Part shown: one piece after another, positions 63,481 to 64,000 of the stretch
Layout of the letters: each line of letters begins with the position of its first letter
How positions within the stretch are numbered: the first letter of the stretch is position 1
Source: Climacteris rufus
Taxonomy: Eukaryota; Chordata; Aves; Passeriformes; Climacteridae
Reading direction: 5' to 3'
Assembly: GCA_013398175.1 (NCBI GenBank)
Contig: VZRZ01002544.1
Location: forward strand, 434,065 to 498,064
DNA length: 64,000 bases
Translations under genes and position numbers: made by a program
The notes under the pieces: model-generated
Database searches by the model: none
Seen by the model: only the letters and a program-made list of their open reading frames with translations
What the model was told of the DNA's origin: nothing

Positions 63481-64000
63481 GAATCCCCCAGCTGGTATCT
63501 AACATTGAACTCATTTATTTTAAAAGGTCTAATTTAGTGGCAGAGCCAGCAGCCTGAGGGCTAGAGCTGAACAACAGGTCACCTCTCCATCCTCCTCAAA
63601 TGGAAGAAACACTTCCTTTACAGCCAGCCCAAATCCCAGCTTCTCTCATGGGCTCCACGTTCTCATCTTTTGCCTGAAATTCAGGGAGTTTCTCGTACCA
63701 CCTGCTCCTTTAGACATGCAGGAGAGTGTCTCCTTTTGCTCTTTCAGTACCAAAACATTCGATGTTTTATGTAAGTTAATTCTTAAATTTTTAAAATTAT
63801 TTCGAAAGTCCTGTAACATTCTTTCACCTGTTTTTTCTACCACCTTTGTCAAAGCCTGACTGTCCCACAAACATCCAAACTGGGCAAACCATTCTGCATA
63901 TGACACTCATTTTGGAAGCTTCACTCACTGCTGAAAGAAATCACAGTATTATAAAAAAATATATCCTGGCTAGCTATTACATAGATACATTAGGTCTGTG

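Larger units (their letters stand above)
13500..64000 (-). other. PDZRN3: PDZRN3 locus, 3' portion of the gene
   Basis: Seven shared coding exons and one alternative first exon on the minus strand can be chained with consensus splice sites and matching phases. The protein was recognised from its PDZ2, the acidic linker after it, and the C-terminal LNX3-type region ending in SFLSVTTV, all of which match vertebrate PDZRN3 as I know it. PDZRN3 is a RING-type E3 ubiquitin ligase and PDZ scaffold, linked in the literature to MuSK turnover at the neuromuscular junction, myoblast differentiation and Wnt/planar-polarity signalling in vessels. The RING, zinc-finger and first half of PDZ1 exons were not found here and should lie beyond 64000. 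Intron sizes for the visible exons, in transcription order, are 13780 (from the short first exon), 2134, 7022, 579, 249, 1077 and 908 bases. The paralog PDZRN4 is the main alternative, but residue-level agreement favours PDZRN3. Confidence 0.95.
42911..64000 (-). other. Upstream flank of the internal promoter, expected to be intron of full-length PDZRN3
   Basis: No exon of the upstream half of PDZRN3 (RING, zinc fingers, PDZ1 GLGF loop) was recognised. Visible content: two CR1 fragments (43958-44238, 50330-50410), homopolymer runs, two short CAG runs, a 27-base duplication at 55212-55260, and AT-rich blocks at 52040-52370 and 63060-63480 that look conserved by composition. That it is intronic follows from the known large first introns of the gene, not from sequence seen here. 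Confidence 0.55.

Noticed and set aside
1..64000. Search for endogenous viral sequence, CRISPR-like arrays, tRNA or rRNA genes
   Set aside because: None was seen by eye. No viral protein-like frames, regular repeat-spacer arrays or tRNA-like boxes were recognised. Short noncoding RNAs could still be missed without a covariance search.

Overview
The window is vertebrate nuclear DNA, almost certainly from a bird. It has one multi-exon gene with GT-AG introns, low repeat density, and interspersed repeats dominated by 3' ends of CR1 LINEs. The wording of the CR1 copy at 26.9 kb resembles songbird (passerine) copies as I remember them, so a passerine is likely but not proven. There are no bacterial, plasmid, CRISPR or phage features.

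The gene is PDZRN3 (LNX3; PDZ-domain and RING-finger E3 ubiquitin ligase), read on the minus strand, so its 3' end is at the left. Layout from left to right: 1-13.5 kb, intergenic DNA beyond the gene's 3' end, with one CR1 scrap and a candidate conserved noncoding block; 13.5-14.37 kb, the 3' UTR; 14.37-28.61 kb, seven coding exons that join in frame (757 residues: second half of PDZ1, linker, complete PDZ2, acidic helix, large C-terminal region with coiled coil, LNX3-type tail and C-terminal TTV PDZ ligand); 28.6-42.4 kb, a large intron; 42.39-42.46 kb, a short coding first exon with its own TATA-containing, CpG-rich promoter; 42.6-64 kb, sequence upstream of that promoter, which for the full-length transcript is still intron. 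The RING finger, TRAF-type zinc fingers and start of PDZ1 are not in the window and should lie further right.

The most informative element is the internal promoter and first exon near 42.4-42.6 kb. It encodes 23 residues starting MGCSLC, spliced in phase to the middle of PDZ1. The predicted product is 780 residues, lacks the RING finger and the ligand-binding half of PDZ1, and starts with a candidate myristoylation plus palmitoylation signal. The locus could therefore make a soluble ubiquitin ligase from distant exons and a membrane-tethered, ligase-dead scaffold from this internal promoter. Mammalian PDZRN3 also has short isoforms with, as I recall, a similar start, so the exon itself is probably not new; the lipid-anchor idea, the overlapping upstream ORF and the flanking candidate regulatory block are the parts worth testing. 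Most other open frames are chance frames or antisense shadows of the GC-rich exons.
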